Source: Treponema peruense
GTDB lineage: Bacteria; Spirochaetota; Spirochaetia; Treponematales; Treponemataceae
Reading direction: 5' to 3'
Length of the DNA: 64,000 nucleotides
Assembly: GCF_016117655.1 (NCBI RefSeq)
Contig: NZ_CP064936.1
Coordinates: 2,294,001-2,358,000, forward strand
Shown here: positions 1 to 9,260 of the stretch, in pieces
How positions within the stretch are numbered: the first letter of the stretch is position 1
Layout of the letters: every line of letters begins with the position of its first letter
Program-made: the position numbers and the translations under genes
The notes under the pieces: generated by a model
The model's database searches: none
What the model was told of the DNA's origin: nothing
Seen by the model: the letters and a program-made list of their open reading frames with translations, nothing else

Positions 1-449
1 ACGACACTTCGTTCTATGCATTTTATCTTGCCAAAAACGAGCGTGCTTCTCTTGTAAATGCAGTTTCGCGGTATATAAGGGACTTTGATGAAAAAAATCT
101 TGATTCAAAGCTTAAAAAAAGTGAGCGTGCCTACGGACAGTCTGCAGCCTATGAGGAATTCGGTATTGCGGAACCAATGATGACAAACTTTTCAAAACCG
201 ACCGTTTACTTTGGCTACAAATTTCTTAAGGGTTCACCCTATTTCTGTATTCAGGTTGCGCCGGCAGAAAATCTTGCAGTCAATACAAAGTCCGACGGTG
301 CTGTAAAGCAGTCCATTGGTCAGCGTTATTTCTTTACAAAAGCCCAGGCACAAGCCCTTGCCGCATTTCTTTCAGAAGAAAATATTTCGCGCTATTACGG
401 TTCTGGATTAGAAACCGACCTGAATGACATTCAGGCAGACAGTTACTGA
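1..449 (+). CDS. Hypothetical protein, C-terminal part (cut by left edge)
   Basis: The frame is open from base 3 without a stop, so about 148 codons of a larger gene are visible and the start lies outside the window. The reading includes KNERASLVNAVSRYIRDF near the left edge and KPTVYFGYKFLKGSPYF in the middle. The composition is that of a soluble protein with no membrane segment. The downstream gene follows after 91 bases on the same strand. I do not recognise a family; codon use looks like that of neighbouring genes, which supports real coding. Confidence 0.6.
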   Translation, partial: DTSFYAFYLAKNERASLVNAVSRYIRDFDEKNLDSKLKKSERAYGQSAAYEEFGIAEPMMTNFSKPTVYFGYKFLKGSPYFCIQVAPAENLAVNTKSDGAVKQSIGQRYFFTKAQAQALAAFLSEENISRYYGSGLETDLNDIQADSY

Positions 450-540
450 TCTTTTCAGTGATTTTTTCCAGGATGTAACATTATTAATTTTTAACAAAAC
501 ATAAACATAAAACTAATGACGGTGTGCAAAAATCTGCCTT

Positions 541-1773
541 ATGAAAACAATCAGCAGACACACCGTTATTTCACTGGCAGTTTCGGCCTTAATCACAGTA
601 ATTCTCATTTTTATTCCAACAGGATTTGAAGGCGCTGTTCAGTTTAAGGACGCAGACAAATGCCGCGTAAAAATTGAATCTGTAGACAACAGCCGCATTA
701 TTGACACTGGACTTATTCGCTCGGGCCAGCAGGTTTGTTCAATAAAATTTCTTTCGGGCAAATTCAAAGGACAACATTCAGAAGGATGGAACATGCTTGG
801 CGGTTCCCTCTCGCAGGACAAACTCTTTTCTGCCGGAGACGTGGCACAGGCAGTTGTTCACTACAGCGAAGAAGAGTCGTCTTCGGGGACTGTTACTGAA
901 ATTCTTTCTGTAAATCTGATTGACCATTACAGGATTTCGGGCGAAATAACCCTTGCCGCGGTTTTTGCAATTTTTCTTCTGGTTTTTGCAGGTCAGACAG
1001 GTGCAAGATCGATTATGTCTTTTGTTCTGACAATTCTTGTATTATGGAAGATTCTTGTTCCGCTTAATTTGAAGGGCGCAGACCCTATTCTTACAGGACT
1101 TCTTGTTACTGCAATACTTACTTTTATTATTCTTGCCCTTGTCTACGGATTTGACAGGCGGCTTGTTGCTTCCTGTGGCGGTGCCATGCTGGGAATAGGA
1201 CTTTCTGCAATTCTTTCTGTTGTGTGCACAAAAACGTTTAAAATCCACGGAGCCATTATGCCGAATTCCGAAAGTCTGCTTTATTCCGGCTACCAGTATC
1301 TTAACCTTACGCACATTTTTATGGCCAGCGTTTGTGTCGGCGCAAGCGGTTCAATTATGGATCTTTCTGTAGACATAACATCGGCAGTTAACGAAGTTGT
1401 AAAAAAATGTCCGTCTATTTCTAGGTTTGAGGCCGTTAAGTCCGGAGTCGCGGTTGCAAGGGCTGCCATGGGAACAATGACAACGACACTTCTTCTGGCT
1501 TATTCGGGAAGTTGCATTGCACTTCTTATGACTTTTATGGCTCAGGGAACACCAATTTACAATATTCTCAACAACAACCAGGTTGCGGCCGAAATCATCA
1601 ATACAATTGCGGGAAGTTTTGGTCTGGCATCTACTGCACCGTTTACCGCTTTTCTTTCAGGAATGATTCTTGCAGGAAAAAACAGAACTAAACGCTCTTG
1701 TCTTCGTACAGTTTTTCGTCGGCTGCATTCAGTATGTCTGAAACACAGGATTTGGAATCTGCACAGCCGCTGA
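541..1773 (+). CDS. YibE/F-family membrane protein
   Basis: A 410-residue protein with an N-terminal membrane anchor (about 8-28), an extracytoplasmic region rich in beta structure (about 35-130) and seven or so membrane segments after residue 137. The segment around SGSIMDLSVDITSAVNEV (near residues 270-287) and the following RAAMGTMTTTLLLAYSG are typical of the YibE/F family, whose function is poorly known. The homologous part ends near ILAGKNRTK; the last roughly 25 basic residues are unlike the family and are read antisense through a decayed GGDEF fragment, so the original stop was probably lost by a small indel. No convincing ribosome binding site precedes the ATG. Confidence 0.85.
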   Translation: MKTISRHTVISLAVSALITVILIFIPTGFEGAVQFKDADKCRVKIESVDNSRIIDTGLIRSGQQVCSIKFLSGKFKGQHSEGWNMLGGSLSQDKLFSAGDVAQAVVHYSEEESSSGTVTEILSVNLIDHYRISGEITLAAVFAIFLLVFAGQTGARSIMSFVLTILVLWKILVPLNLKGADPILTGLLVTAILTFIILALVYGFDRRLVASCGGAMLGIGLSAILSVVCTKTFKIHGAIMPNSESLLYSGYQYLNLTHIFMASVCVGASGSIMDLSVDITSAVNEVVKKCPSISRFEAVKSGVAVARAAMGTMTTTLLLAYSGSCIALLMTFMAQGTPIYNILNNNQVAAEIINTIAGSFGLASTAPFTAFLSGMILAGKNRTKRSCLRTVFRRLHSVCLKHRIWNLHSR

Positions 1774-1852
1774 ATCCTATAGAAACAGAAAGTTCGTATT
1801 TTTGTTCGGGACTGGCGGTCTGGTTTTGTGCAAATGTTTTTTTTACTTTCAT
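1688..1852 (-). pseudogene. Remnant of a GGDEF (diguanylate cyclase) C-terminus
   Basis: The minus strand encodes a 54-residue frame containing YELSVSIGFSG and, 17 residues on, ILNAADEKLYEDKSV. These are the last two conserved blocks of GGDEF domains (the SIG strand and the ADxxLYxxK helix). The catalytic GGDEF loop and everything upstream are missing, and an in-frame stop lies seven codons before the ATG. It overlaps the 3' end of the YibE/F gene on the opposite strand. The match is by eye only; a functional short protein cannot be excluded but is unlikely. Confidence 0.55.
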
Positions 1853-1898
1853 GCCTTTTTTTAACTTTTTTCAGAAACTCCCTATAACAAAATTATAT

Positions 1899-2672
1899 TT
1901 AAATATTGCGCAGAATGTCAACTGTATGGGAACTTGCCCCCAGAAGGTCGGGCCGTTCGCAAGTTGCCAGATGAAATTTCATAAAGGCTTCAAATGTTTT
2001 TTCATCCATGGCATTGAGTTCGCGCCTCATGTAGTCAGACGGACCGTCGGCTGCAAAGACAGAAATGCGTTTTAACCCGGCTGCGCGGTTAAGTTCATCA
2101 ATGTCAGTAATGCGCAGATAACTGTACAAATCCTGTGGCGAAGAAACAGTATGAAAATCTTCTGTCAGGGTTCCGTTTTCAAGGCATTCCAGAACATGGT
2201 TTTTCTTAAAGCAGTATTCTATTACACTGTACTCGTTCATGACGTAAGCAACAAAAATTATTCCGCCTTTTTTTGTAACACGCCGCGCTTCAGAAAATAC
2301 CCGCAGCCTATCTTCCGTTGTGTGCAGATGGTACATTGGCCCGAACACCAGCGTAATGTCAAATTTGCCGTCTTCAAGAAAATGCATATCCATTGCGTTT
2401 CCCGGCCAGATATTTACGTTTGCATGCTTTGACTCAAGAACATCAATATTGTGCTGTACAAGTTCAACTGCAGTAACCGAATGCCCTTCTTCTGAAAGAG
2501 CGACAGAATAACGTCCTGTACCGGCACCAGCATCAAGAATGTGCAGCTTTTTCCCCGCCGGAATATAGTCGTGTATAAACTTCATTGTCGTGGTGAATTC
2601 AACCGTTCCGTGGCGTGTAGTAAGCCTGTGGTCTTCATTGAATTTGTTGTAATAGCGTTCGATTTCTGTCAT
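1899..2672 (-). CDS. Class I SAM-dependent methyltransferase
   Basis: A soluble 257-residue protein starting MTEIERYYNKF; an alternative start six codons upstream is possible but less like the family. Motif I is LDAGAGTGRYS (residues about 46-56), the acidic motif II residue is in VTAVEL, and motif post-I DITLVFGPMYHL is present, so the S-adenosylmethionine fold is clear. The C-terminal part (DGPSDYMRRELNAMDEKTFEAF) resembles small-molecule methyltransferases of Firmicutes and spirochaetes. The substrate cannot be told. It is divergent from proS, with 63 bases between the starts. Confidence 0.85.
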   Translation of the reverse strand: MTEIERYYNKFNEDHRLTTRHGTVEFTTTMKFIHDYIPAGKKLHILDAGAGTGRYSVALSEEGHSVTAVELVQHNIDVLESKHANVNIWPGNAMDMHFLEDGKFDITLVFGPMYHLHTTEDRLRVFSEARRVTKKGGIIFVAYVMNEYSVIEYCFKKNHVLECLENGTLTEDFHTVSSPQDLYSYLRITDIDELNRAAGLKRISVFAADGPSDYMRRELNAMDEKTFEAFMKFHLATCERPDLLGASSHTVDILRNI

Positions 2673-2735
2673 GCGCTTACTATACAGCAATTTTCACCGA
2701 TTGCAAATATGGGCTTTTTTCGTTAAAATGCACGT

Positions 2736-4547
2736 ATGAAAACTTCACAAATTCCATTCAGAACACTGCGGGAAGCGCCTGCAGAAGCGATAATCTCAAG
2801 CCACCAGCTCATGATGCGCGCCGACCTTATCAGAAAACTCGGCAACGGCCTTTATACATATATGCCGCTCGGACTCCGCGCCTACAGAAAACTTGAAAAC
2901 ATCATCAGACAGGAACTTGACGCTTCAGGCGCCATGGAATTCAAACCTACCGTTGTTGTTCCGGGAGATATCTGGAAAGAAAGCGGAAGATGGGACACAA
3001 TGGGTGCGCAGATGCTCAAGGCCCAAAACCGCCAGCAGCAGGACATGGTTGTAAGTCCTACAGCCGAAGAAGCTTACACTGCAATAATGAAACAGGGACT
3101 CACCAGTTACAAGCAGCTTCCTATCAACTGTTATCAGATAAACACAAAATACCGTGACGAAATCCGCCCAAGATACGGTGTAATGCGCGGCCGTGAATTC
3201 AACATGATGGACGGCTATTCCCTTAACGCAAATGACGAATCGCTTGACGAAACATACCAGGCTTATGCAAAGGCTTATCTCAGGATTTTCAAGCGACTTG
3301 GCCTTAAGGTAATTCCGGTAAAGGCAGATACAGGTGCAATGGGTGGCAGCGGTTCAGAAGAATTTATGGTAGAAAGCCCTGTCGGCGATGACACGCTCAT
3401 TTTGTGTGAATGCGGATATGCAGCCAACGTAGAAAAAGCTTCATGCGCAAAAGACATTCCGCTCGACAAAAACGGTAATCCTCTGGCCGCAACAGACAAG
3501 CCCTTCGAAGAAATAAAAACCCCAGGAGTCGGAACAATCGCTGACCTCGAAAAATTCCTTGACTGCAGCCAGCACTCACTTCTCAAAACACTTATCTACA
3601 AGGCTACAAATGTTTCTCTTGACTTAAGCGGAATAGAATGCTGCAAAAACATCAAGACCTTTACCGAAGGAAACATGACGTTCTACCCCGAAGTATTTGT
3701 TGCAGTGTGCATACGAGGGGATCTTGACGTTAACGAAGCAAAACTTGCAGGTCTTCTCAAGGCAAGCGAAGTAACACTCGCCACTGCAGAAGAAGACATG
3801 CGCATAACAGGAGCACCGGTAGGATACGCAGGACCTGTAGGATTAAACAATGTTCCTGTTATTGCAGACAATTCTGTTCTTAATATGCACGACTTTCTGG
3901 TCGGGGCAAACAAGGCAGACACACATCTTGTTCATGTTGAATACGGCCGCGACTTCAAGGTATGGCAGACAGCAGATGTTCGCACGGCAAAAGCAGGCGA
4001 CAAATGCCCTGTTTGCGGTAAGCCTTTCTACACAAGCCGCGGTAACGAACTGGGACACATATTCAAGCTTGGAAAAAAATATACGCAAAGCATGGGCGTA
4101 ACTTACCTTGACGTCAACGGAAAATCATCTGTTCCCACAATGGGATGCTACGGAATAGGTGTTGACCGCGTTCTTGCTTCCATTATTGAGTCTTTCCACG
4201 ATGAACACGGAATTATCTGGCCAATGTCAGTTGCCCCGTACCAGGTTGCAATTGTTCCTATTAAATACAAGGATTCCATGAAAGAAGCTGCTGACAGGCT
4301 TTATGATGAACTTTCAAAACTCGGAATAGAAGTTCTGCTTGACGACCGCGATGAACGTCCAGGCGTTAAGTTCAATGACATGGATCTTATGGGATATCCT
4401 GTACGCGTAACAATCGGCGACAAAAATCTTCCAAACGTAGAAGTCAAACTCAGAAACCAGAGCGATGCACAGCTTGTTCCGCTTGAAGAAGCTGCGGCAA
4501 AAATTGCACAGACAGTAAAGGCTGCACTGGACGAGCTTAACGCATAA
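2736..4547 (+). CDS. proS: Prolyl-tRNA synthetase (bacterial type with editing domain)
   Basis: Charges tRNA-Pro with proline in the cytoplasm. Class II motifs are visible: motif 1 around LPLGLRAYRKLENIIRQEL, motif 2 around KYRDEIRPRYGVMRGREF (about residues 134-151), and motif 3 at GCYGIGVDRVLA (about 467-478). The stretch between about 225 and 400 is the YbaK-like insertion that removes mischarged alanine, which marks the bacterial form. The anticodon-binding domain fills the last 100 residues. At 603 residues it is slightly longer than usual (about 570). The exported-protein gene follows 19 bases downstream, so the two may share a transcript. Confidence 0.97.
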   Translation: MKTSQIPFRTLREAPAEAIISSHQLMMRADLIRKLGNGLYTYMPLGLRAYRKLENIIRQELDASGAMEFKPTVVVPGDIWKESGRWDTMGAQMLKAQNRQQQDMVVSPTAEEAYTAIMKQGLTSYKQLPINCYQINTKYRDEIRPRYGVMRGREFNMMDGYSLNANDESLDETYQAYAKAYLRIFKRLGLKVIPVKADTGAMGGSGSEEFMVESPVGDDTLILCECGYAANVEKASCAKDIPLDKNGNPLAATDKPFEEIKTPGVGTIADLEKFLDCSQHSLLKTLIYKATNVSLDLSGIECCKNIKTFTEGNMTFYPEVFVAVCIRGDLDVNEAKLAGLLKASEVTLATAEEDMRITGAPVGYAGPVGLNNVPVIADNSVLNMHDFLVGANKADTHLVHVEYGRDFKVWQTADVRTAKAGDKCPVCGKPFYTSRGNELGHIFKLGKKYTQSMGVTYLDVNGKSSVPTMGCYGIGVDRVLASIIESFHDEHGIIWPMSVAPYQVAIVPIKYKDSMKEAADRLYDELSKLGIEVLLDDRDERPGVKFNDMDLMGYPVRVTIGDKNLPNVEVKLRNQSDAQLVPLEEAAAKIAQTVKAALDELNA

Positions 4548-4566
4548 AAGTCTGCCGGAGGAAACA

Positions 4567-5622
4567 ATGAGAAACTTACATAAAAAATTATCTGCACTTA
4601 TACTCCTGTTTCTTCCGGCGGCAGCATTTTCTTTGCCTGCAACAGAGGATTGGCTTCCTGACACTTCGGGAGAATACGTTTACTACAGCGACAAAAGTTT
4701 TAAAGACAAATCAATAATTGGATTTCTTTACTACAACGATGAAACATACGCTGCAAGGTACTATTCCCCCGCGACACTCTCCAAACAGGAAAAAGACATA
4801 ACTGTTTATCTTACAGTACAAAAAGACACATTCCCGCTTAAGTTCACCGGCGAGCGCATTTCGGGAATGACAGAAACGGGCGACTCTGACATTGTAAATT
4901 ACATACACGATCTTTTCTACGAGTTTTCGGCAAGGCGGCATGCAACAAGTTTAAAGAAAGGTTTTGTTCTCAAGACCGACGAAAACTTTGCGCAGTTCGG
5001 CGGAAGTGTAAAAATTGAATACAGCCCGCTTGTTCCTGTATTCAACATTCTTTCAATAAGTGCAAATGACGGAACACCTATTCTTACTGTTCAGACAACA
5101 GGCATTCTTGCTTCTTCAGAAGACAAATCGTTTACGGAATTCAAGGGAATTGAAGGGCTGCCCAGGGACAAGACAAGGAACTTTAAAAAAACAAAGGCAG
5201 AACCGCAGAAAGCATCATTTGAATCGCAGTCGGTTAAGCTTGACGGAATGTGGAAGCAGTCCATGCAGAACATGTGGCTTTTGGATGACTTTGCAATTAT
5301 TACGTTCAGCACAATAAAGCCCCCGTCCAAAACCGAATTTTCCGGTGACTTTATGGCATTTATGATAAGAAAATTAAGTCAGGGAACAAACGGTTCCTAT
5401 TCTATTTGGAAGCAACATAAAATTTCTGCAGAAAAAAAAGACGGCGCAAGAATTATGAATGTTTTCTACCAGCCGCTCAGTTCAAATGTAACACGCGACT
5501 TCAAGACAATTACTCCGCTTGAAGATGGAAACCTTGCTTATTTTTCACTTACGATTTTTGACGACACTTATCAGAAAAACCGTGCCTACTTTGACCGTAT
5601 CCTTAAAAGTTACGAGCCTTAA
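4567..5622 (+). CDS. Exported hypothetical protein
   Basis: A 351-residue protein with a good Shine-Dalgarno (GGAGG, 5 bases before ATG) and a signal peptide (MRNLHKKLSALILLFLPAAA, cleavage probably near FSLPA). The mature part has alternating hydrophobic residues and many Lys and Thr, as in spirochaetal periplasmic or surface proteins. I see no catalytic motif and recognise no family. It lies directly behind proS, and a convergent gene follows 28 bases downstream. Confidence 0.75.
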   Translation: MRNLHKKLSALILLFLPAAAFSLPATEDWLPDTSGEYVYYSDKSFKDKSIIGFLYYNDETYAARYYSPATLSKQEKDITVYLTVQKDTFPLKFTGERISGMTETGDSDIVNYIHDLFYEFSARRHATSLKKGFVLKTDENFAQFGGSVKIEYSPLVPVFNILSISANDGTPILTVQTTGILASSEDKSFTEFKGIEGLPRDKTRNFKKTKAEPQKASFESQSVKLDGMWKQSMQNMWLLDDFAIITFSTIKPPSKTEFSGDFMAFMIRKLSQGTNGSYSIWKQHKISAEKKDGARIMNVFYQPLSSNVTRDFKTITPLEDGNLAYFSLTIFDDTYQKNRAYFDRILKSYEP

Positions 5623-5650
5623 TTCTGCCTTGAGGCTTAAAACTCAAAGC

Positions 5651-6598
5651 TTAAAAACTTGAACGGCGTAGCGGTGTTCCAATCCAGACGCCTTCACTTC
5701 CCAAATATTCCTTTTTTTCACCATCAATAAGGAACTGAACGCTTTCTACTGTCTGGAACGCTGTTGCCGTATACACAATCTGCTGAAGCTGTCCGCGCAG
5801 ACCTTCTATTCCGTAACGGTTGAATTCAAATTCACTGCTGAAGTTAAGTGTTGCCACGCCGTTTCTGACAGACGCGCCCAAAAGACGTGTTCCATCTGAC
5901 AAAAGCGTACGGCAGCCAGAATCTGCTTCTGTAGAATTCGGTCCTTCTATCAAAGCATTTACAGCGTCCATAAGAGGACTGTCCGACTTTTTCATGGTAC
6001 GTACAACTTCGCGGCGGTTGACTGTTCCGTTGCTGGTAATAATCATAAAGTAAAGCTTGATGTTCATTGTAGCAGAAGCTGCAGTTGCCGGAGTCTTTTT
6101 TGTTTCGGTAACAGCAGGTTTGTTTTCTGCAGGTTTTGGTTTGGTGGCAGTTTCTTTTTTTACAGCCGCGGCTTCTTCTGCCTGCTGCTGAAGTTCACGA
6201 CCGGCATCGCTTACTGCTGTTACGGGAGACACATTTTCCTGCTGCGGGGCAGATTGTGTACCTGTGGCTGCAGATTGCGTATTGGAGAGCTGTTCAGCCT
6301 GTTCTGTTTTATCTGCAGAAGAATTAAAAGACGAAATTTCAGTTTCTGCATTAAGATCTATTTCTGTAGAAATAATGGGCGCAACATCATTTTTGCCTTC
6401 TTCTTTTTGTTCAACAACAGGAGCCTTTTCTATAAACTCGGGGGTTTTTCCTATTGTGCGTTCAAAAAAACGGGTAGTCTTTAAGTTGGAAACAATCGTT
6501 TTCTGGTTTATTAAAAAAAGTACACCGATAATCAAAAGAAGTACAAACCATATTGCAAATCCAAAGCCGGAATTCTTTTTGTTTTTGTTGTCTGCCAT
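5651..6598 (-). CDS. GerMN-domain membrane-anchored protein
   Basis: A 315-residue protein starting MADNKNKK; the alternative GTG six codons upstream lacks a better ribosome site. It has a single membrane anchor (GFGFAIWFVLLLIIGVLFLI, about 11-30), then a low-complexity linker rich in Glu, Thr, Ala, Pro and Gln up to about residue 175, then a C-terminal GerMN domain (IKLYFMIITSNG, SPLMDAVNALIEGP, GVATLNFSSEF, RGQLQQIVYTATAF). GerMN domains occur in sporulation and cell-envelope proteins. In a spirochaete a periplasmic envelope role is likelier than germination. The function is not known. Confidence 0.85.
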   Translation of the reverse strand: MADNKNKKNSGFGFAIWFVLLLIIGVLFLINQKTIVSNLKTTRFFERTIGKTPEFIEKAPVVEQKEEGKNDVAPIISTEIDLNAETEISSFNSSADKTEQAEQLSNTQSAATGTQSAPQQENVSPVTAVSDAGRELQQQAEEAAAVKKETATKPKPAENKPAVTETKKTPATAASATMNIKLYFMIITSNGTVNRREVVRTMKKSDSPLMDAVNALIEGPNSTEADSGCRTLLSDGTRLLGASVRNGVATLNFSSEFEFNRYGIEGLRGQLQQIVYTATAFQTVESVQFLIDGEKKEYLGSEGVWIGTPLRRSSF

Positions 6599-6681
6599 TC
6601 TGCCATTATAAACCACACCAACCTATTTTTCAATAAGCATGCAGTCCAGTGCGCAGTCCAGATTAAAGTCTTGATGTAAAT

Positions 6682-7863
6682 TCAGAGAATTTCAACAAAA
6701 CGCTCCAACCCCCGCTGCAGATATTCTCGGCTGGTTGCAACATTTATCCGCTGGAACATTTTTCCTTCTGCTCCAAAAATATTGCCAGGATCAAGCCAAA
6801 GATTTGCGTCTTTTTTTATACGGCGGTTTAATTCTGCATCATCATAACAAAGCGCACTACAGTCTATCCACAAAAGATAAGTTGCTTCGGGCTTTTTGCA
6901 TTTTAATTTGCCATTTGAGTTTTTATTTAAGTATTCAACTGCAAAATCAAGATTGCTGCTGATAAATTCTGATGCTCCATCAAACCAGTTTTTGCCGCTG
7001 CGGTAAGCAGCTTCTGCTGCAACAAGTCCGAGCGTATTTGGTTCATCATAACCGGTTTTGTCACGTTCACTCATAAACCGTTTTCTAAGGTTTTCATCTG
7101 CAATAAAAATATTTGAAACCTGAAGTCCGGCAAGATTAAAACTTTTGCTCGGACTTGTGCAGGTTACGGTTATTTTTTGAGCCTGTTCACAAACAGATGC
7201 AAATACAGTATGGGCATTGGGCTTCCATACAAAGTCTGAATGGATTTCATCGCTTACAACAATTACATTGTGCTTAAGGCAGATGTCTGCAATTTTTTTT
7301 AGTTCATCTTTTGTCCAGCTTCTTCCGCCGGGATTATGCGGATTGCATAAAATGAAAAGGCGCACTTTATTTTCTTTGATTTTATTTTCAAAGCCGTCAA
7401 AATCTATCTCGAACCTGCCAAAACCATTTTTGTCTTTTTTCCACACAAGAGGTGACGTTACGACTTTTCTTTCGTTTTTTAGAATTACGTTTTTAAAAGG
7501 ATAATAAACAGGCGGCTGTATTAATACTGAATCTCCTGGTTCTGTAAATGCTTTGACTGCAGTTGCAAGTGCAAAAACCACGCCCGGAGTTTCGACAAGC
7601 CATTCTCTTTTTACATCATAACTATGATTATTTTTTATCCACTGTGCAACGGCTTCAAAGTAATGATCTTTATAACCTGTGTAGCCGAAAATTCCGTGTT
7701 CAACACGATTATGAATTGCAGACAAAATCTCGGGTGCAGTTTTAAAGTCCATATCGGCAACCCAGTAGGAAAGACAGTCTTCTTTGTAACCTCGCTCTTT
7801 TGCAAAATCAAACTTAAGACAGTCAGTATTTTTTCTGTCAACAAATACAAAATCATAACTCAT
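6682..7863 (-). CDS. MalY/PatB-family PLP-dependent C-S lyase / aminotransferase
   Basis: A 393-residue fold-type I PLP enzyme. It shows YWVADMDF at 33-40, the substrate and phosphate region FGYTGY (59-64), NPHNPGG (174-180), VSDEIHSDF (203-211) and the PLP lysine in TSPSKSFNLAG (Lys240). These match the MalY/PatB group, which cleaves cystathionine to homocysteine, pyruvate and ammonia. It has a strong ribosome site (TTGGAGGAACT before ATG) and lies 20 bases behind the cystathionine synthase-like gene on the same strand, so the pair forms a two-step transsulfuration operon leading to homocysteine. A role as a general cysteine desulfhydrase is possible. Confidence 0.9.
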   Translation of the reverse strand: MSYDFVFVDRKNTDCLKFDFAKERGYKEDCLSYWVADMDFKTAPEILSAIHNRVEHGIFGYTGYKDHYFEAVAQWIKNNHSYDVKREWLVETPGVVFALATAVKAFTEPGDSVLIQPPVYYPFKNVILKNERKVVTSPLVWKKDKNGFGRFEIDFDGFENKIKENKVRLFILCNPHNPGGRSWTKDELKKIADICLKHNVIVVSDEIHSDFVWKPNAHTVFASVCEQAQKITVTCTSPSKSFNLAGLQVSNIFIADENLRKRFMSERDKTGYDEPNTLGLVAAEAAYRSGKNWFDGASEFISSNLDFAVEYLNKNSNGKLKCKKPEATYLLWIDCSALCYDDAELNRRIKKDANLWLDPGNIFGAEGKMFQRINVATSREYLQRGLERFVEIL

Positions 7864-7883
7864 AGTTCCTCCAAAAATTATTT

Positions 7884-9080
7884 CTACAGCGCCTGTTTTA
7901 TATCTGCAATCAATTCGTCTGCATTTTCTATTCCTACACTCAGTCTTAGAAGCGTGTCTGTTACGCCGGTTTTTTCTCTCATTTCTTTTGGAATAAAATT
8001 ATGTGTCTGGCTTGCAGGATATGTAACAAGAGTCTGCACGCCGCCGAGACTTTCTGCAAACAGAATGAATTTTAGTTTTTTAAGAAAGTCAGAAACTTTT
8101 TGCGGCGACTCAACTGTAAAACTTATCATTGCTCCATAACCACGCGCCTGGCTTTTGTAAATTTGTTTTTGTTCAGCCGGCAAAAGCGACGGGTAATAAA
8201 CTTTTTTTACGTTCGTATTTTTGCAGAGAAAGTCCGTAATTTTTTCTGCATTTTTCTGAGCTTTTTCAATTCTGACTGCAAGAGTTTTTATTCCGCGCAA
8301 AACAAGAAATGCATCAAACGGTGACAAAACACCGCCTTCTGAAATCTGAATAAAACGGAACAGATCATCAAATTCTTTTTTGTCATAAATCAAAAAGCCG
8401 CATAGCACATCATGATGACCGCTTAAAAATTTTGTTCCGGAATGTATTATAACATCAGCACCAAAATCTTTTGGAGTCTGCAGATAAGGAGACAAAAAAG
8501 TATTGTCTGCAATCAGGATTCCGCTGTTTGCGTGAATCAGGTCTGCACAATCTTTTATGGAAGTAACCTTCATTGTAGGATTCGAAGGTGTTTCGATAAA
8601 GATTGCGCGTGTTTTTGGATTTATATTTTTTTTAACTTCCCTCAGATTGCTTGTATCGGTATAAACTGCTTTTATTCCAAAGCGTTTGTAAATTTCAAAA
8701 ATGCGGTATGTTCCGCCGTAAAGATCATCGCTTACAATTATTTCATCTCCGGGAGAAAAATATTTTAGTACAGCTGAGAGTGCTGTCATTCCACTTGAAA
8801 ATCCAAGTGCATAGTGGCAGTGTTCAAGGGCAGCAACGGTCTGTTCAAGTTCAAAGCGCGTGGGGTTTAGGCAACGGCCGTAATCGTAGCCTGTAGAAAT
8901 ACCAAGTTCAGGGTGAGCAAAAGTTGTACTCAAGTAAATTGGAGTTGCAACAGCGCCTGTTTTTTCTTCTACAGGAGTATAACCGTGCACGCAAAATGAT
9001 TCTGCAGATTCACATGGAATACGGGCAGGTTCCGGAGAGCCGGCATGACTTCCTGAAACAAATTTACTGCTGTCTGACAT
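7884..9080 (-). CDS. Cystathionine gamma-synthase-type transsulfuration enzyme
   Basis: A 398-residue PLP enzyme of the Cys/Met metabolism family. It shows ATPIYLSTTFAHPE, YGRCLNPTRFELE (PLP phosphate and Arg), SSGMTALSAV, ETPSNPTM, ADNTFLSPYLQ and the PLP lysine in HSGTKFLSGH (Lys217). I chose the start MSDSSK because GGGAGGATAT precedes it; the open frame continues 44 codons upstream, with no such site and no family resemblance. The exact activity (gamma-synthase, gamma-lyase or O-acylhomoserine sulfhydrylase) cannot be fixed by eye; the MalY neighbour favours cystathionine synthesis. An inverted repeat shared with two other loci lies about 42 bases upstream. Confidence 0.88.
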   Translation of the reverse strand: MSDSSKFVSGSHAGSPEPARIPCESAESFCVHGYTPVEEKTGAVATPIYLSTTFAHPELGISTGYDYGRCLNPTRFELEQTVAALEHCHYALGFSSGMTALSAVLKYFSPGDEIIVSDDLYGGTYRIFEIYKRFGIKAVYTDTSNLREVKKNINPKTRAIFIETPSNPTMKVTSIKDCADLIHANSGILIADNTFLSPYLQTPKDFGADVIIHSGTKFLSGHHDVLCGFLIYDKKEFDDLFRFIQISEGGVLSPFDAFLVLRGIKTLAVRIEKAQKNAEKITDFLCKNTNVKKVYYPSLLPAEQKQIYKSQARGYGAMISFTVESPQKVSDFLKKLKFILFAESLGGVQTLVTYPASQTHNFIPKEMREKTGVTDTLLRLSVGIENADELIADIKQAL

Positions 9081-9121
9081 ATATCCTCCCGCCTGAAAAA
9101 TCAATTTTTTAATTAAGGTTA

Positions 9122-9146
9122 TCTCAAAAATTGCAATTTTTAGAGA
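9122..9146. repeat. Dispersed palindrome, copy A
   Basis: Near-perfect inverted repeat centred on TTGCAA (centre 9133/9134; arms TCTC(T)AAAAATTG). It is preceded, on the minus strand, by a TAATATCTTATTAATGG block that recurs beside copy B. It lies in the 5' region of the cystathionine synthase-type gene, about 42 bases from its start codon. Copies B and C are at 27385 and 33394. Confidence 0.6.
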
Positions 9147-9260
9147 TTCCATTAATAAGATATTACACGTTTTTTTTTGTTTATTCCAATATTTGTTTCT
9201 GATAACCGGCAATAAGAAAAATATATAGCGGGATAAAGAAATTCATGATATAACTTTTTT

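Noticed and set aside
9081-9260. SAM riboswitch before the transsulfuration operon
   Set aside because: I looked for the conserved core and terminator; only a palindrome shared with unrelated genes is present.
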